A DNA stretch of 64,000 nucleotides. It comes from Microvirga sp. KLBC 81. Its GTDB lineage: Bacteria; Pseudomonadota; Alphaproteobacteria; Rhizobiales; Beijerinckiaceae. Numbering within the stretch: position 1 is the first letter of the stretch; the number at the start of each line of letters is the position of its first letter. Location: contig NZ_QDAH01000031.1 in assembly GCF_003075415.1 (NCBI RefSeq), forward strand, positions 1-64,000, written 5' to 3'. Positions 1 through 8,281 of this stretch are shown piece after piece. Below the pieces are notes generated by a model. The model had not been told where the DNA came from. It made no database searches and saw nothing but the letters and a program-made list of their open reading frames with translations. The position numbers and the translations under genes were made by a program.

Positions 1-77
1 CTTGAACACGCTACCCTCCTTCGCTGAGCTCAAGGAGGATTAGCTGAAACTCTGAAACAAATTGTTGCGACAGATCC
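1..77. mobile_element. IS6-family-type element end (terminal repeat)
   Basis: The motif TTGCGACAGATCC at 65-77 is the mirror image of the start of the IS6-type transposase fragment at 48790 and closely matches the TTGCGACAGAACC motifs near 10001 and 12431. It marks the end of an element whose body lies left of the window. The neighbouring peptidase reading frame loses similarity to its family exactly here. No transposase is visible in these 77 bases. Confidence 0.55.
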
Positions 78-1176
78 TCTCGAGCTTGTACCGGACCAGG
101 ATGTGAGCTGGATAGGTGATCTCGTCCGCCTCCACCCGGATGAAGCCCGGCTCCACCTGGGTCAGGATCCGGTGGAGATTCTCCGGGCTCCAGGCCGGCC
201 CCTCTCCCTGGAAAGCCTCCCGTACGAGGGGAGCGAGATAGGTGACGAACTCCCGGCTCTGGCAGGCCTGCATCTCGATGAGCAGCGATTGGCTTTCATG
301 CAGGCTCATGCTGCGCGCCAGCCCGACCGGCTGACGGCGCCACGCCTCCGGGCGGCCCTGCTCGTAGAGCGCGTGACCGGTCTCATGCAGCACTCCCATG
401 AGCGCGCTCATGAAGTTTGCCTCGCTGTAGCGGGTGGTGATCCGGACGTCGCCCGTGGATCCGCCGCAGAACGGATGCAAGCTCACATCAAACCGCCCCC
501 GGTTGAAATCGAACCCGACCGCCTTCATCAACTGCTCGCCGATGCGCCGCTGATCATCGACAGGGAAGGGGCCGTCGAGAGGCAGGATGGCAGGACGGCC
601 CTTCTGGCGCTCCTGCGCCTCGTGGATCAGGGCCGGCAGTTCGGCGCCGAGTTCGGCAAAGAGAGGGTCGATGGTGGTCTGGCGCAGACCGGGGTCGTAG
701 CTGTCGAGGAGAGCGTCGTAAGGGGACAGCCCCAACGCCTCGCCCTTGGCCTGGCCGATCTGCCGCTGAAGCGTGAGGACCTGTGTCAGGTGCGGGAGGA
801 GCAGGGCGAAATCGCCGTTCTGCCGGGCTTCGCGCCACACCAGCTCCGCCCGGGAGACGGCTCTGGAACTAGCCTCGACGAGGTCCGCCGGAACCGCGGC
901 GGCATGGACATAGATCCGGCGCATCTCACGCAGGTTGGCGCGCTGCCACTCGTCGAGATGGCCGCTGTCCTGATCCGCTTGGTCCAGGAGGTCGCCCGTG
1001 TCACGTGCGGTAAGCAGCTCATGGGCAATGCCCTTGAGGGTTGCGAGCTGGTCGGAGCGACTGTCGGCGGCACCCTCCGGCATCAGGGTTTCGGCATCCC
1101 ATTGCAGAATGCCGATCGCGTCCTCGATCGAGCTGATGCGGGCAAATCGTGCTTCCAGCGTCTTGTAGGCTTGCAT
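40..1176 (-). pseudogene. M32 family carboxypeptidase (carboxypeptidase Taq), C-terminally truncated
   Basis: Cytoplasmic zinc carboxypeptidase of family M32, which trims C-terminal residues from peptides. From the chosen Met the frame carries the zinc motif HETGH (about residues 264-268), the ESQS segment about 30 residues later and the family signature DEITYPAHI near residue 355. The start at 1176 (MQAYKTLEARF) fits the family N-terminus; a longer frame to 1263 adds an unlikely leader. Family members have about 500 residues, whereas this one stops after 378 and its last dozen residues (ICRNNLFQSFS) are translated from the IS6-type end at 65-77. About 110 C-terminal residues are missing, so the enzyme is probably inactive. 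Confidence 0.85.
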
Positions 1177-1299
1177 GTGGGCGTGAATTCCGTCCTCGGG
1201 TTGATCTTGCGGGCTACCGGGCCGGCAGCGTGAACCCACAGCCGGTCCGATAGGGCATCGCACTGCTGTTGAGCCTGTCTCTGGGGCGCTGTCCTGCCT

Positions 1300-1797
1300 C
1301 TATTCGGGCTGCTTGTGGATCGGGTCGACCCAGTAAACCTCCTCCGGCTGTTCGACCGGATCCACGTCGGTGATGTTCACCACGACGGCTTCATTGTCGC
1401 TGCGCACCAGGACGCATTCGAGGGGCTCGTCGGGACTGGGGTTGATCTCCTGATGGGGCACGAAGGGCGGCACATAGATGAAGTCCCCGGGTCCAGCCTC
1501 TGCGACGAACTCCAGCCGCTCGCCCCAGCGCATGCGGGCCTTGCCTCGCACGACATAGATGACGCTCTCCAGCTCACCATGGTGGTGTACCCCGGTCTTG
1601 GCGTTCGGCTGGATCGAAACCGTGCCCGCCCAGATCTTCTGCGCGCCCACCCGCGCATGATTGATCGCGGCCTGGCGAAACATGCCCGGGGTCTGGGCCG
1701 TGTTCGGATCGAGACGGTCGCCCTTGATCACCTGGACGCCATGGTGCTTCCAGTGCTCGTGCTGATCGTGGGCGTTGTCCTGGTTGTGGTCTGTCAT
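1300..1797 (-). CDS. Cupin-domain protein
   Basis: Single-domain cupin of 165 residues. The first cupin motif is visible as HHHGELESVIYVVRG, followed by GDFIYVPPFVPHQE, which supply the histidines and acids that normally bind a metal. The N-terminus is His- and Asp-rich (HNQDNAHDQHEHW). The ATG at 1797 is preferred over a GTG at 1812 because a GGAGAG ribosome site lies directly before it and inside the longer frame. It is transcribed toward the truncated peptidase. Many cupins of this type are mannose-6-phosphate isomerase-like or sensor proteins; the substrate is not predictable. Confidence 0.75.
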   Translation of the reverse strand: MTDHNQDNAHDQHEHWKHHGVQVIKGDRLDPNTAQTPGMFRQAAINHARVGAQKIWAGTVSIQPNAKTGVHHHGELESVIYVVRGKARMRWGERLEFVAEAGPGDFIYVPPFVPHQEINPSPDEPLECVLVRSDNEAVVVNITDVDPVEQPEEVYWVDPIHKQPE

Positions 1798-2332
1798 GGT
1801 GCTCTCCGCCACGGTTTTGATGTGTGTCCTTACTGAAGATCATGAGCAAGGAGACTAGGGGTGAAGAAGGTGGGCGCAAGCCTTCAGTGTGCCGCTGTAC
1901 TGCTCGCCAGTCACATGCTCGATCTGGCGACGTGGGATCCGTCTCGCCATAGACTTCTTGTCAAAATTCTTATTCAACGAAATTCGCGCTCTGTAGGCCT
2001 ATAATTATTCACCCTGCGGGAGGACATCGCACGGCATCTCAGGGTTTGGCTGATCAGTCATTGCCTGCAGCTCGACGCTGCAACGATCTCGGCGAGCCAT
2101 CCCGAGACGAAACCCAAGCGTGATCGGTGCAGGCTGGAACAAATCAACAACGAAGATGATAGGCCCGGCTTGCACCAGCGGATTTCGTGACCCTATTCTG
2201 TCCTTTATTCCTCTGACACTGGAAGTCAGAGGCGGGTGCGCTCAGGCTGGAGGTCGTCGGTTATTGGTGCCGTCTTCACCGCCACCTGTGCCGACTACTC
2301 GGTGCTGATCTGGTTTTCGAGGAGAATGCCCA
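1798..2332. other. Intergenic region, no gene recognised
   Basis: About 530 bases between the cupin and the HTH gene. A TATAAT hexamer occurs near 1999-2004, but no convincing -35 hexamer is correctly spaced from it. Short reading frames here show no recognisable protein. Confidence 0.4.
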
Positions 2333-2815
2333 TTGACCACTCTCAAGGAGTTTGAGGCCGCCCTGCGGGAGCAGGGCATGATCATGGCTCTTGCGATCTT
2401 GGAGAAACTCAAAGAACGCGACCAGGCTACCCGCACGATCAGGGCGGGGCGGCGGATCGCCGGCAAGAAGATGACCCCTGAGCTGGCGCGACAGATCATC
2501 GAACTCAACCAGACGACTGAGATGACTCAGCAGGAGATTGCGTTTCAGCTCGGGGTCAATCAGGGGCGGGTCAATGAGGTGCTCAAACACGGCAAGTGGC
2601 TGACCGAGGATCCGAAGTCTGAGGAAGCCGTGGCGCGGGACCAAGCCAAGGCTCGGATGAAGAAGGCGAAGGCGGAGAGTGTTGCAGTACGCCAACGGAA
2701 GACCATCGCTGTGCCGGAGGAGACGCCTGGCCGCCCCAAGCCAAAGTCCCGGAACTCGGGACAGCTTTCAATTGACGATTATCTGAACGCGACTGCGCCC
2801 TCAGACCGGCAATAA
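2333..2815 (+). CDS. Helix-turn-helix protein of unknown function
   Basis: 160-residue basic protein. Residues about 48-85 (MTPELARQIIELN...MTQQEIAFQLGVNQGRVNEVL) form a helix-turn-helix of the kind found in small DNA-binding proteins; the Lys/Ala-rich second half is probably flexible. The start is TTG at 2333, chosen because GAGGAG lies about nine bases upstream and the nearby ATG at 2326 is out of frame and soon stops. It stands alone upstream of the repC region and may be part of the plasmid-type backbone. No specific family was recognised. Confidence 0.65.
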   Translation: MTTLKEFEAALREQGMIMALAILEKLKERDQATRTIRAGRRIAGKKMTPELARQIIELNQTTEMTQQEIAFQLGVNQGRVNEVLKHGKWLTEDPKSEEAVARDQAKARMKKAKAESVAVRQRKTIAVPEETPGRPKPKSRNSGQLSIDDYLNATAPSDRQ

Positions 2816-3438
2816 AAGCATCGCAATGACCTATCCTGGCTCGGGTGCTTGAGCGAGTACGCCGCTTGGGGACTGTTGCGGGAAGCAAGGAAGGCAAAGG
2901 GGCAAATCAGAGCTGCGTTAAGGGCCTCGATACCGATCATAAGATCCCGCTAGCCTCCTTGAGCTTACAGGGGAGCATCATCCCAATTCTTTGGGTGTGC
3001 GCCAGACTGACCTGCCTATATCCGGCCCGGCAGGAATGCGATGCGGCATGAATAGGAGACGGCTCTCCCCGGCGAAGACAGATTGCCAGTTGGCTGCGGA
3101 AATCGCGCCAGAGTCGATCCCAAATATTGAAGGCGGGCATTCCTCTCCACTGTAGATTTCACCGCCCCACGAAGAGGCTGGTAGAGTCAAACGCTTAAAC
3201 GCGAGTCGGAGAACCGGCTTTAGAACTGCAAGTGCAGAATCGAGTGCGTAACTTTGAGCGATGCGGAACCTGATTTTTACCTGCGAATTGATTCGGCCGT
3301 TCCGTCTAACTGATTCAGCCCAAAGAAGTTTTCCAATGGAGAATCCAGTTAGTGTGAATGGATTCTTGCGCTCCGACTCCACAGCCAACTCAGAATCGGG
3401 CATTTCTCGAAATGCTACGAGTGTGACAGGTGAGCGCC
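2816..3438. other. Intergenic region, no gene recognised
   Basis: About 620 bases of lower GC content than the neighbours. An open minus-strand frame (2978-3403) has no recognisable motif, no good ribosome site and unremarkable codon use, so it is not called. Nothing else is seen. Confidence 0.4.
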
Positions 3439-3651
3439 ATGCCAGCTGTGAAGGGAACCGATGCCGTACAACGTCTCCGAAAAGCCCGCCGTGAGCGGGG
3501 CGATCGGGAAATGAACGTATGGGTTTCCCAGATGATCGGGGCCGCGATCGATGAAGCTGTCGAGAGTGGTCGCTTCCGGTCTCGACAGGAGGCGATCAAC
3601 CACGCCCTCGCAGCCACCTTTGTTCGGAAGGAGCCAAACACGGTGACGTAA
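3439..3651 (+). CDS. Small ribbon-helix-helix-like protein
   Basis: 70-residue protein with a basic N-terminus (RLRKARRERGDRE), then a short strand-like stretch (MNVWVSQ) and two helices (AAIDEAVESGRFRSRQEAINHALAATF). This pattern resembles MetJ/Arc/CopG or ParD-type DNA-binding proteins. The ATG at 3439 is preferred; a GTG at 3430 is in frame. It lies just upstream of the repC control region, where repABC plasmids carry repB, so a role in copy control or partition is an inference from position only. It could also be an orphan antitoxin. Confidence 0.55.
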   Translation: MPAVKGTDAVQRLRKARRERGDREMNVWVSQMIGAAIDEAVESGRFRSRQEAINHALAATFVRKEPNTVT

Positions 3652-3654
3652 CCA

Positions 3655-3733
3655 GGCAAAGCAAAAGGCCCCGAAGCTGGTAACTTCGAGGCCTTTGGAG
3701 TCCACCGAGGGGTGGGCATCTGGAATGTCTTGC
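3655..3733 (-). ncRNA. Candidate antisense RNA (ctRNA-like) controlling repC
   Basis: On the minus strand a good sigma-70-type promoter is visible: TTGACA (3769-3764), an 18-base spacer, then CATAAG (3745-3740). Transcription would start near 3733 and end at the hairpin 3664-3696 with its minus-strand TTTT run, giving an RNA of about 75 bases. Small antisense RNAs placed just before repC are the established copy-number and incompatibility determinant of repABC and repC replicons. Position, orientation and terminator match that plan, but no transcript is proven. Confidence 0.55.
3664..3696 (-). terminator. Hairpin terminator upstream of repC
   Basis: Arms AAAGGCC-CGAAG and CTTCG-GGCCTTT enclose a loop of about seven bases (CTGGTAA), with one unpaired base in each arm. 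Reading leftward the stem is followed by TTTTGCTTT, which fits termination of the candidate antisense RNA; it may also end the small upstream gene. Confidence 0.65.
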
Positions 3734-3821
3734 AGCTTCCTTATGCCATCCCGAAAAGCTGTGTGTCAAGAGCATCGGTTTCGGTGAACGTTCCTGCTTT
3801 GCCCTCAATATGGAGGGTACG

Positions 3822-4976
3822 ATGCAACTTGCATCGTCTGGAGGCCGGCGGCTGAGACATGCCGCTTTGGCCGCAAGGAAGCTTGCGCTCGACACCGGGC
3901 GCACAGTGACACGAAAAGAACTCTCAGCCGCCGCCCGGGAGGCCGGCAAGGCGCTCGACCTCAGACCAGCCCAGCGGGCGGTCCTCTCGGAGCTGGTGGC
4001 CTGCTGGGGCGAGCAGGAATGGGAGCGGCTGCTGGTGTGGCCGTCCAACGACTACCTGATGAGCCGCACCGGCCTGACCGAGCGGGCGATCCGGCGCATC
4101 CTGCGCCAGCTGATCGACCTGCAGCTGCTTGCCCCCAAGGACTCGCCCAACGGCAAGCGCTATGCGGTCAAGGACCTCGCCGGGCAGGTGGTGGATGCCT
4201 TCGGGTTTGATCTGACCCCGATCTACGCCCGCCGGGGCGACTGGGCCGTGATGCTCATGGAGCAGAAGCAGCTGCGCGAGGTACAGAAGCGGGCCTTTGA
4301 TGAGGTCACCATCTGCCGGCGGGCCGCGGAAGAAGCTCTGGCGGCCCTGGCGGAGCATTTCCCCAAGGCCGATCGCAGTGAGTTCGAAGGTGAGCTGAAG
4401 GCCTTGCAGGCTCGTACGCCCGCCCGGTCCCATGTCACCCTGCCGGCCGACCTCCTGGACGCCTGGCAGCTGTTGAGAACCCGGGTTGAGGAAGCCTTCT
4501 ATGAAGCGGGCAATGCCGGACTCGGAGTCCGTCACACTAATAACAACAACGGATCTCCTAGTGAGCCTTGTAACAAGGGCTTTCCGAGGAAAGCTGAGGC
4601 GGTTCGTTCAACCGAACAAACCTCGGAGCACCTATCACCGGAATTGATCCTTGAGGCTTGCCCCACCATTGGCGATTACGGTCAACCGGTGCGGGACCTA
4701 GCTGACATCGTCTCAGCCGGCCGGTACCTGCGGGCCGCGCTCGGGGCTCATGAAAGCGCCTGGGCCGAGGCGGTGGAAGACATCGGCACCGTCAGGGCGG
4801 CCATCGCCGTGATCTACGTCCTGCAACTCTACGAGGACGACGCAGCCAAGAACGGCGGCGAGAGCCGGATCAAGAACCCGGGTGGTTACTTCCGCGCCCT
4901 CACGCGCATGGTCAAAGCCGGCAAGATCGACCTCGCCGTCGAACTCCTCGCCATGAGGAGGCGAAGAATGTCGTAG
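3822..4976 (+). CDS. repC: Plasmid replication initiator RepC
   Basis: RepC is the initiator of repABC and repC-only replicons of Alphaproteobacteria; it binds the origin that lies inside its own gene. The N-terminal winged-helix region is typical (RPAQRAVLSELV, then WPSNDYLMSRTGL and RAIRRILRQLIDL), and the C-terminal part ends with the characteristic NPGGYFRALTRMVKAGKIDL. Length of 384 residues is normal. The start at 3822 is chosen over an in-frame ATG at 3810 because GGAGGG sits five bases before it. No repA or repB is adjacent, so this is an orphan repC. A partner partition system, if any, must be outside the window. Confidence 0.88.
   Translation: MQLASSGGRRLRHAALAARKLALDTGRTVTRKELSAAAREAGKALDLRPAQRAVLSELVACWGEQEWERLLVWPSNDYLMSRTGLTERAIRRILRQLIDLQLLAPKDSPNGKRYAVKDLAGQVVDAFGFDLTPIYARRGDWAVMLMEQKQLREVQKRAFDEVTICRRAAEEALAALAEHFPKADRSEFEGELKALQARTPARSHVTLPADLLDAWQLLRTRVEEAFYEAGNAGLGVRHTNNNNGSPSEPCNKGFPRKAEAVRSTEQTSEHLSPELILEACPTIGDYGQPVRDLADIVSAGRYLRAALGAHESAWAEAVEDIGTVRAAIAVIYVLQLYEDDAAKNGGESRIKNPGGYFRALTRMVKAGKIDLAVELLAMRRRRMS
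4530..4640 (+). other. Candidate replication origin inside repC
   Basis: A stretch rich in ACTAATAACAACAACGG and other AT-rich words interrupts an otherwise very GC-rich gene, between its DNA-binding half and its C-terminal domain. In repABC plasmids the origin lies in an AT-rich part of repC at this relative position. The call is by position and composition only. Confidence 0.5.
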
Positions 4977-5062
4977 GGGAGGAACCTTGCGCGTCGAGAT
5001 GACGACTGGCAAGCGTGCCGGGTGTCACAGAGGGCGGGAATGGAGAACGAGGAGTGAAAAGT

Positions 5063-5287
5063 ATGGTGTTGATTTCAACCGTCGTGGGCGGGATCTTCCT
5101 CTACGTGATCTTCGAGCGGTATCTGAAGAAGGCTCTGCATCGGACGCATGACCAGCGCAAAGCCATCGAGATTGGCACGCTGGCAATCGCGATCGCTGCC
5201 GTGGTGCTGGCGGCGATCGACGCTCTTGAGGAGCGTGTCATGGCACTTGAGAAGGCTTCGCAGAGTCTCCCTCAGGGAAGACAATAG
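5063..5287 (+). CDS. Small membrane protein, unknown function
   Basis: 74-residue protein with two hydrophobic segments: residues 2-14 (VLISTVVGGIFLY) and about 37-52 (LAIAIAAVVLAAID), separated by a basic stretch (RYLKKALHRTHDQRK). A short possible coiled segment follows (LEERVMALEKA). The ATG at 5063 is chosen because GAGG lies nine bases upstream; an in-frame GTG at 5054 is too close to that site. It follows repC at 86 bases on the same strand. No family recognised. Confidence 0.6.
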   Translation: MVLISTVVGGIFLYVIFERYLKKALHRTHDQRKAIEIGTLAIAIAAVVLAAIDALEERVMALEKASQSLPQGRQ

Positions 5288-5457
5288 CTGACGCTGTGAG
5301 AGTAGGGGGAGAAGCAGGTCTCGACGAGCGGTTAGGGCTTGTGAGTTGCTAAACCGACATGTCGAAGGCGGAGTGCATCACTGTTGTGAATCGTTGAGGC
5401 TTGATGGATTCAAGACTTTGATTGGACCTCAGCACATGGCTTGATCAACATGAAGGC

Positions 5458-5709
5458 ATGTCCCAAGACACGATCCAGTACCTGGTCCTCGACAGGCTCG
5501 ATGCGAGTTGCAACATGGCTCGCTACTATGTGCTGTCGATCGAACCCAGCCTGTTCGGTGACGCCACTTTGATCCGCGAGTGGGGCCGCATCGGCCAGCC
5601 GGGGCAGAGGAGGATCGAGCTCTACGAAAACCAATCACGTGCTGTGAAAGCCCTCGAAACCTGGCTCCGGCGCAAGCGTCGACGCGGATATCTGCTCAGA
5701 GGCGTGTAG
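5458..5709 (+). CDS. WGR-domain protein
   Basis: Short protein that is almost entirely a WGR domain: ARYYVLSIEPSLFGD, then the signature REWGRIGQPGQ, then a helix with AVKALETWLRRKRRRGY. WGR domains occur in poly(ADP-ribose) polymerases and bacterial MolR-like proteins and are thought to bind nucleic acids. Stand-alone copies are common in Rhizobiales plasmids and chromosomes with unknown function. The start is uncertain: ATG at 5458 is preferred, but an in-frame TTG at 5422 would add 12 residues. Confidence 0.8.
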   Translation: MSQDTIQYLVLDRLDASCNMARYYVLSIEPSLFGDATLIREWGRIGQPGQRRIELYENQSRAVKALETWLRRKRRRGYLLRGV

Positions 5710-5823
5710 GAACATGAGCAAAGGTGAACCCGGATTGTTCTCAGGCAGGATCCTGTTCTTCGACGGTTTCAGCTTCTTTGATGCTGCCTATCAGGAGATT
5801 GCCCACTAGCTTGGCCTAAGGTC

Positions 5824-6021
5824 CTACTTTTGACGATCCTTCCTGCGGCCCGGGGAGTTCTGGCCTCCCTTACGGCCGGCTTCGGAGGCAAATGCAGTGT
5901 TCTGAGCGAAATACCGCTTTTCAGCCGGCACGCTCTTGCCGCCTTTGCTTGCAATCTCGCGACGCCGTTCCTCACTCATTGAAGCAAAGCCGCGTTTTGG
6001 CGAACTCTCATCAGGGCCCAT
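5824..6021 (-). CDS. KGG-repeat stress protein
   Basis: 65-residue hydrophilic protein with two KGG motifs (REIASKGGKSVP and SEAGRKGGQNS) preceded by the typical GFASMSEERRR. This is the stress-induced KGG repeat family (GsiB/YciG-like), small disordered proteins made under desiccation or starvation. The gene stands alone, in the orientation of the Mob gene further right. Function beyond a general stress role cannot be inferred. Confidence 0.8.
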   Translation of the reverse strand: MGPDESSPKRGFASMSEERRREIASKGGKSVPAEKRYFAQNTAFASEAGRKGGQNSPGRRKDRQK

Positions 6022-6321
6022 AACCGTTCTCCGAAAACCTGATCCTAGGCCGAGAACAGCTGGCTCAGGTAGAAGTTCGGGCGCTGCACAAACTAATCTG
6101 GATGCGCCACAATCGGCCGCCGCTCGGCTAAGATCGCGCTATTCGTGCTGTGGGGCGTTTGGTTCATCAAACAGGATCCTGATAAGGCGCCACAGTTCGC
6201 GGTGCCCGGCGGTCTGCCCGCCCTGGAGCATATACTCAGATATCTCGACTGCTGCCGAGCCAGGCAGGCGGCGGGAGTGCGACCCCGGTCGGGCCACGAG
6301 GCCTGGCAGATGGCGAGGGGC
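6022..6321. other. Intergenic region, no gene recognised
   Basis: 300 bases between the KGG gene and the small gene after mob. Frames on both strands are short and show no family motif. Confidence 0.4.
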
Positions 6322-6510
6322 TCACGCGAACCCATCGCCCTCAAACCCACGCACCAGGCGCAGCACCCCTTCACGGTCGCCAGCCTTCAGCGCCTCCAGT
6401 AGCGTCCGGCCTGCTAGGATCGTGTCAGGGGCGAGGAGGAAGTCCAGGGCCACCCCGGCAAACTCGGCGGTGAAACCGGCCTCGGCCACCTCGTGCAATG
6501 CGCCGCGCAT
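6322..6510 (-). CDS. Small DUF2384/MbcA-like protein coupled to mob
   Basis: 62 residues. The C-terminal part, FLLAPDTILAGRTLLEALKAG followed within a few residues by GVLRLVRGF, resembles the Xre/MbcA/ParS toxin-binding domain (pattern P-x-x-x-L-x-G-R-T-x-L). It begins 21 bases after the stop of the upstream Mob gene, in the same frame, with GAGGTG upstream, so translational coupling is likely. It is shorter than a full antitoxin and has no DNA-binding part. It could instead be an unrelated small plasmid protein. Confidence 0.4.
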   Translation of the reverse strand: MRGALHEVAEAGFTAEFAGVALDFLLAPDTILAGRTLLEALKAGDREGVLRLVRGFEGDGFA

Positions 6511-6531
6511 CAGCCCGTCACCTCGCCGTCT

Positions 6532-7674
6532 TTAGGGGCAGCCAGAGGTCGAGAAAGCGTCGGCCTCGTCAATCACCCGCTCGATGCGTTCCTGGAGGTA
6601 GTCATCGACCTCGTCATAAACCGTCTGCAGACGTTCGATGAAGCGGTCGACGGCACGATGCTTGTTCTGCACTGTCTCCAGGACCTGACGCATGACAGGC
6701 CAGAGCGGGCGAGACTGCAAGATCGCAGGCCGCTGTGCTTCCACATGAGGGGTGTCAAACCGCCACTGGTCCTGTTCATCGGCAGGGGGGTGGATGGCTT
6801 TCAAGTTCGGATCTGACAGAACCTCGACCGCCGCCTTGAAGACATCTTTCTGCGCTTGGGCCAGCATTTTGGACTTGCGCTCCAGGTCCGCGGCAAGCTC
6901 TTCCACCCGCCTTTCCCGTTCGGTCAGTGCAGCTTCGCGAAGCTCGAGTTCTTCCTGCCTTTTCCGAAGGTCTTCCTCGGCCTTCAGATGGTCCTGCTCA
7001 CGCTTGTACTCCGCCACGCTCAGGTGCTCCCGTTTGGTTTTCGTCTTCGGCTCGCCTCGCTGCAGCTCCGGATCCAGGTGTTCCTGCGCCCATGCGTGCC
7101 ACGAGGTCTGGAGCGCCTCATAGGAGCACTCAGCCGTAACATCCGATTGAAGTTTGCTCAGGGCCTTGTTGACGCTGACGACCCGTTTGGTGGCACCGGA
7201 CTTGTGCTTCTGCTCCGCGACCGGAGCGCAGAAGACGTCGACCACACCGCCACCAGCTTCATCGAGATCAAGGCGTGCACCAAAGACCGCGTCCTCGCCA
7301 GCCCAGGATTGCACCCATGTAACCGCCTTGTCGAGGAGCTGCTGATTGCGGGGGTTTTGGGGATCATGCAGCTCACCGGCAGCCATGATCCACGACGGCG
7401 AAACGCCAATGAGGAGTTGCATGCCAATTGCGGCTCCCTGCCGCTCTGAAAAACGGAGGCGTCTCTTCGAGGAGAGATAGAGGGCACGATAATCTTTTGG
7501 ATCTCCTCCGACAGGCAGCTGAGGCGGGGACCAGACCAGAGCAGTTCCGGGCACCACACCCGGTCGGACTTCGCTCGTTGTGTCTGTGCGGTGTGCGTGA
7601 CGCCGCTGCTTTGTGAGATATTGCGTGTTTTTGATCTTCAGGGATCGAACGTGAGCCTTTGCCATTTTTGCCAT
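6532..7674 (-). CDS. Mob/Pre-type plasmid recombination (relaxase) protein
   Basis: 380-residue protein resembling plasmid mobilisation/recombination (Mob_Pre) proteins. The N-terminal half contains the relaxase-like core, with WIMAAGELHDPQNPR and a later acidic metal-site-like stretch (FGARLDLDEAGGG); residues about 225-290 form a strongly charged coiled coil (EEDLRKRQEELELREAALTE), typical of the C-terminal half of the family. The start at 7674 has GGAGG seven bases upstream. The palindrome cluster 330-430 bases upstream could be its target. With repC it marks this section as plasmid-derived. Confidence 0.7.
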   Translation of the reverse strand: MAKMAKAHVRSLKIKNTQYLTKQRRHAHRTDTTSEVRPGVVPGTALVWSPPQLPVGGDPKDYRALYLSSKRRLRFSERQGAAIGMQLLIGVSPSWIMAAGELHDPQNPRNQQLLDKAVTWVQSWAGEDAVFGARLDLDEAGGGVVDVFCAPVAEQKHKSGATKRVVSVNKALSKLQSDVTAECSYEALQTSWHAWAQEHLDPELQRGEPKTKTKREHLSVAEYKREQDHLKAEEDLRKRQEELELREAALTERERRVEELAADLERKSKMLAQAQKDVFKAAVEVLSDPNLKAIHPPADEQDQWRFDTPHVEAQRPAILQSRPLWPVMRQVLETVQNKHRAVDRFIERLQTVYDEVDDYLQERIERVIDEADAFSTSGCP

Positions 7675-8281
7675 GAGAGATCCTCCTCATGGCAGAGGCT
7701 ATGGATAACGATGCAAGCAACAACGATGAACGCGTCAATCTCTAACCCACTAGAGGTTGGCGCAACGGATTGAGGCGTGCTCCTTCTGAAATCTGCCTCG
7801 AAGACGCTGCAAATCAAATCGACCTGCTTCACATCCGGTGAGAGCCTCGCATTCGTAGTAGACAGAGTTTGGATACGCGTCCGGCGGACGCTTGGCTCAC
7901 AAGACTGGATCCCTCAACATCTAGGCCGCGAAGCGCTCAATGAATGGCAACCTATGTCTTTCTAACGCGCGACATGGTCCGAGTGAATGAAGTATGTGTA
8001 CAACCTTGTAGATCATTTTGATCTACTGGCGACCTGTCGGCAACCTACCCACGACCTGCCGACAGGTTAATTTGACCTGTCGGCAGGTCATCATGATCTA
8101 CACAGGGTGGCACAAGCTCTCTTTTTGTCGCACTTAGGACGCAAAATTTGGTGACATGTGTCAGCGATGGAAATCGAAGGCTCTGATTTCCTCGCTTGGC
8201 CGCCTTGAGATTCACCTCAACTCTTGTTCCACTCAGATCCGGCTTTGTGCGCTCTCTCTCACATCTCCTCCAGCGACGCGC
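7675..8281. other. Intergenic region upstream of mob with palindrome cluster
   Basis: No protein-coding gene is recognised in these 600 bases. The right part holds the inverted repeats described at 8008-8101 and ends at the left end of the IS5-family element. Confidence 0.5.
8008..8101. repeat. Cluster of nested palindromes (candidate oriT, partition or operator site)
   Basis: Three copies of GTAGATCA or its complement (8008-8015, 8019-8026, 8094-8101) flank a block of ACCTGTCGG/CCGACAGGT motifs. The largest structure is a perfect inverted repeat with 15-base arms, GACCTGCCGACAGGT at 8053-8067 and its complement at 8075-8089, around a seven-base loop. A further half-site, GACCTGTCGG, is at 8031-8040. 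Each 15-base arm is itself nearly palindromic. Such density is typical of binding sites for a replication, partition or transfer protein. Confidence 0.7.

Noticed and set aside
103..1233. Plus-strand open frame of 376 codons opposite the M32 peptidase
   Set aside because: The minus strand carries the HETGH, ESQS and DEITYPAHI motifs; the plus frame matches nothing.
1955..2010. Sigma-70 promoter around TATAAT near 2000
   Set aside because: No -35 hexamer at proper spacing and no gene starts within 300 bases downstream.
2978..3403. Minus-strand frame of 141 codons in the gap before repC
   Set aside because: No recognisable domain, no ribosome site and average codon use; probably spurious.
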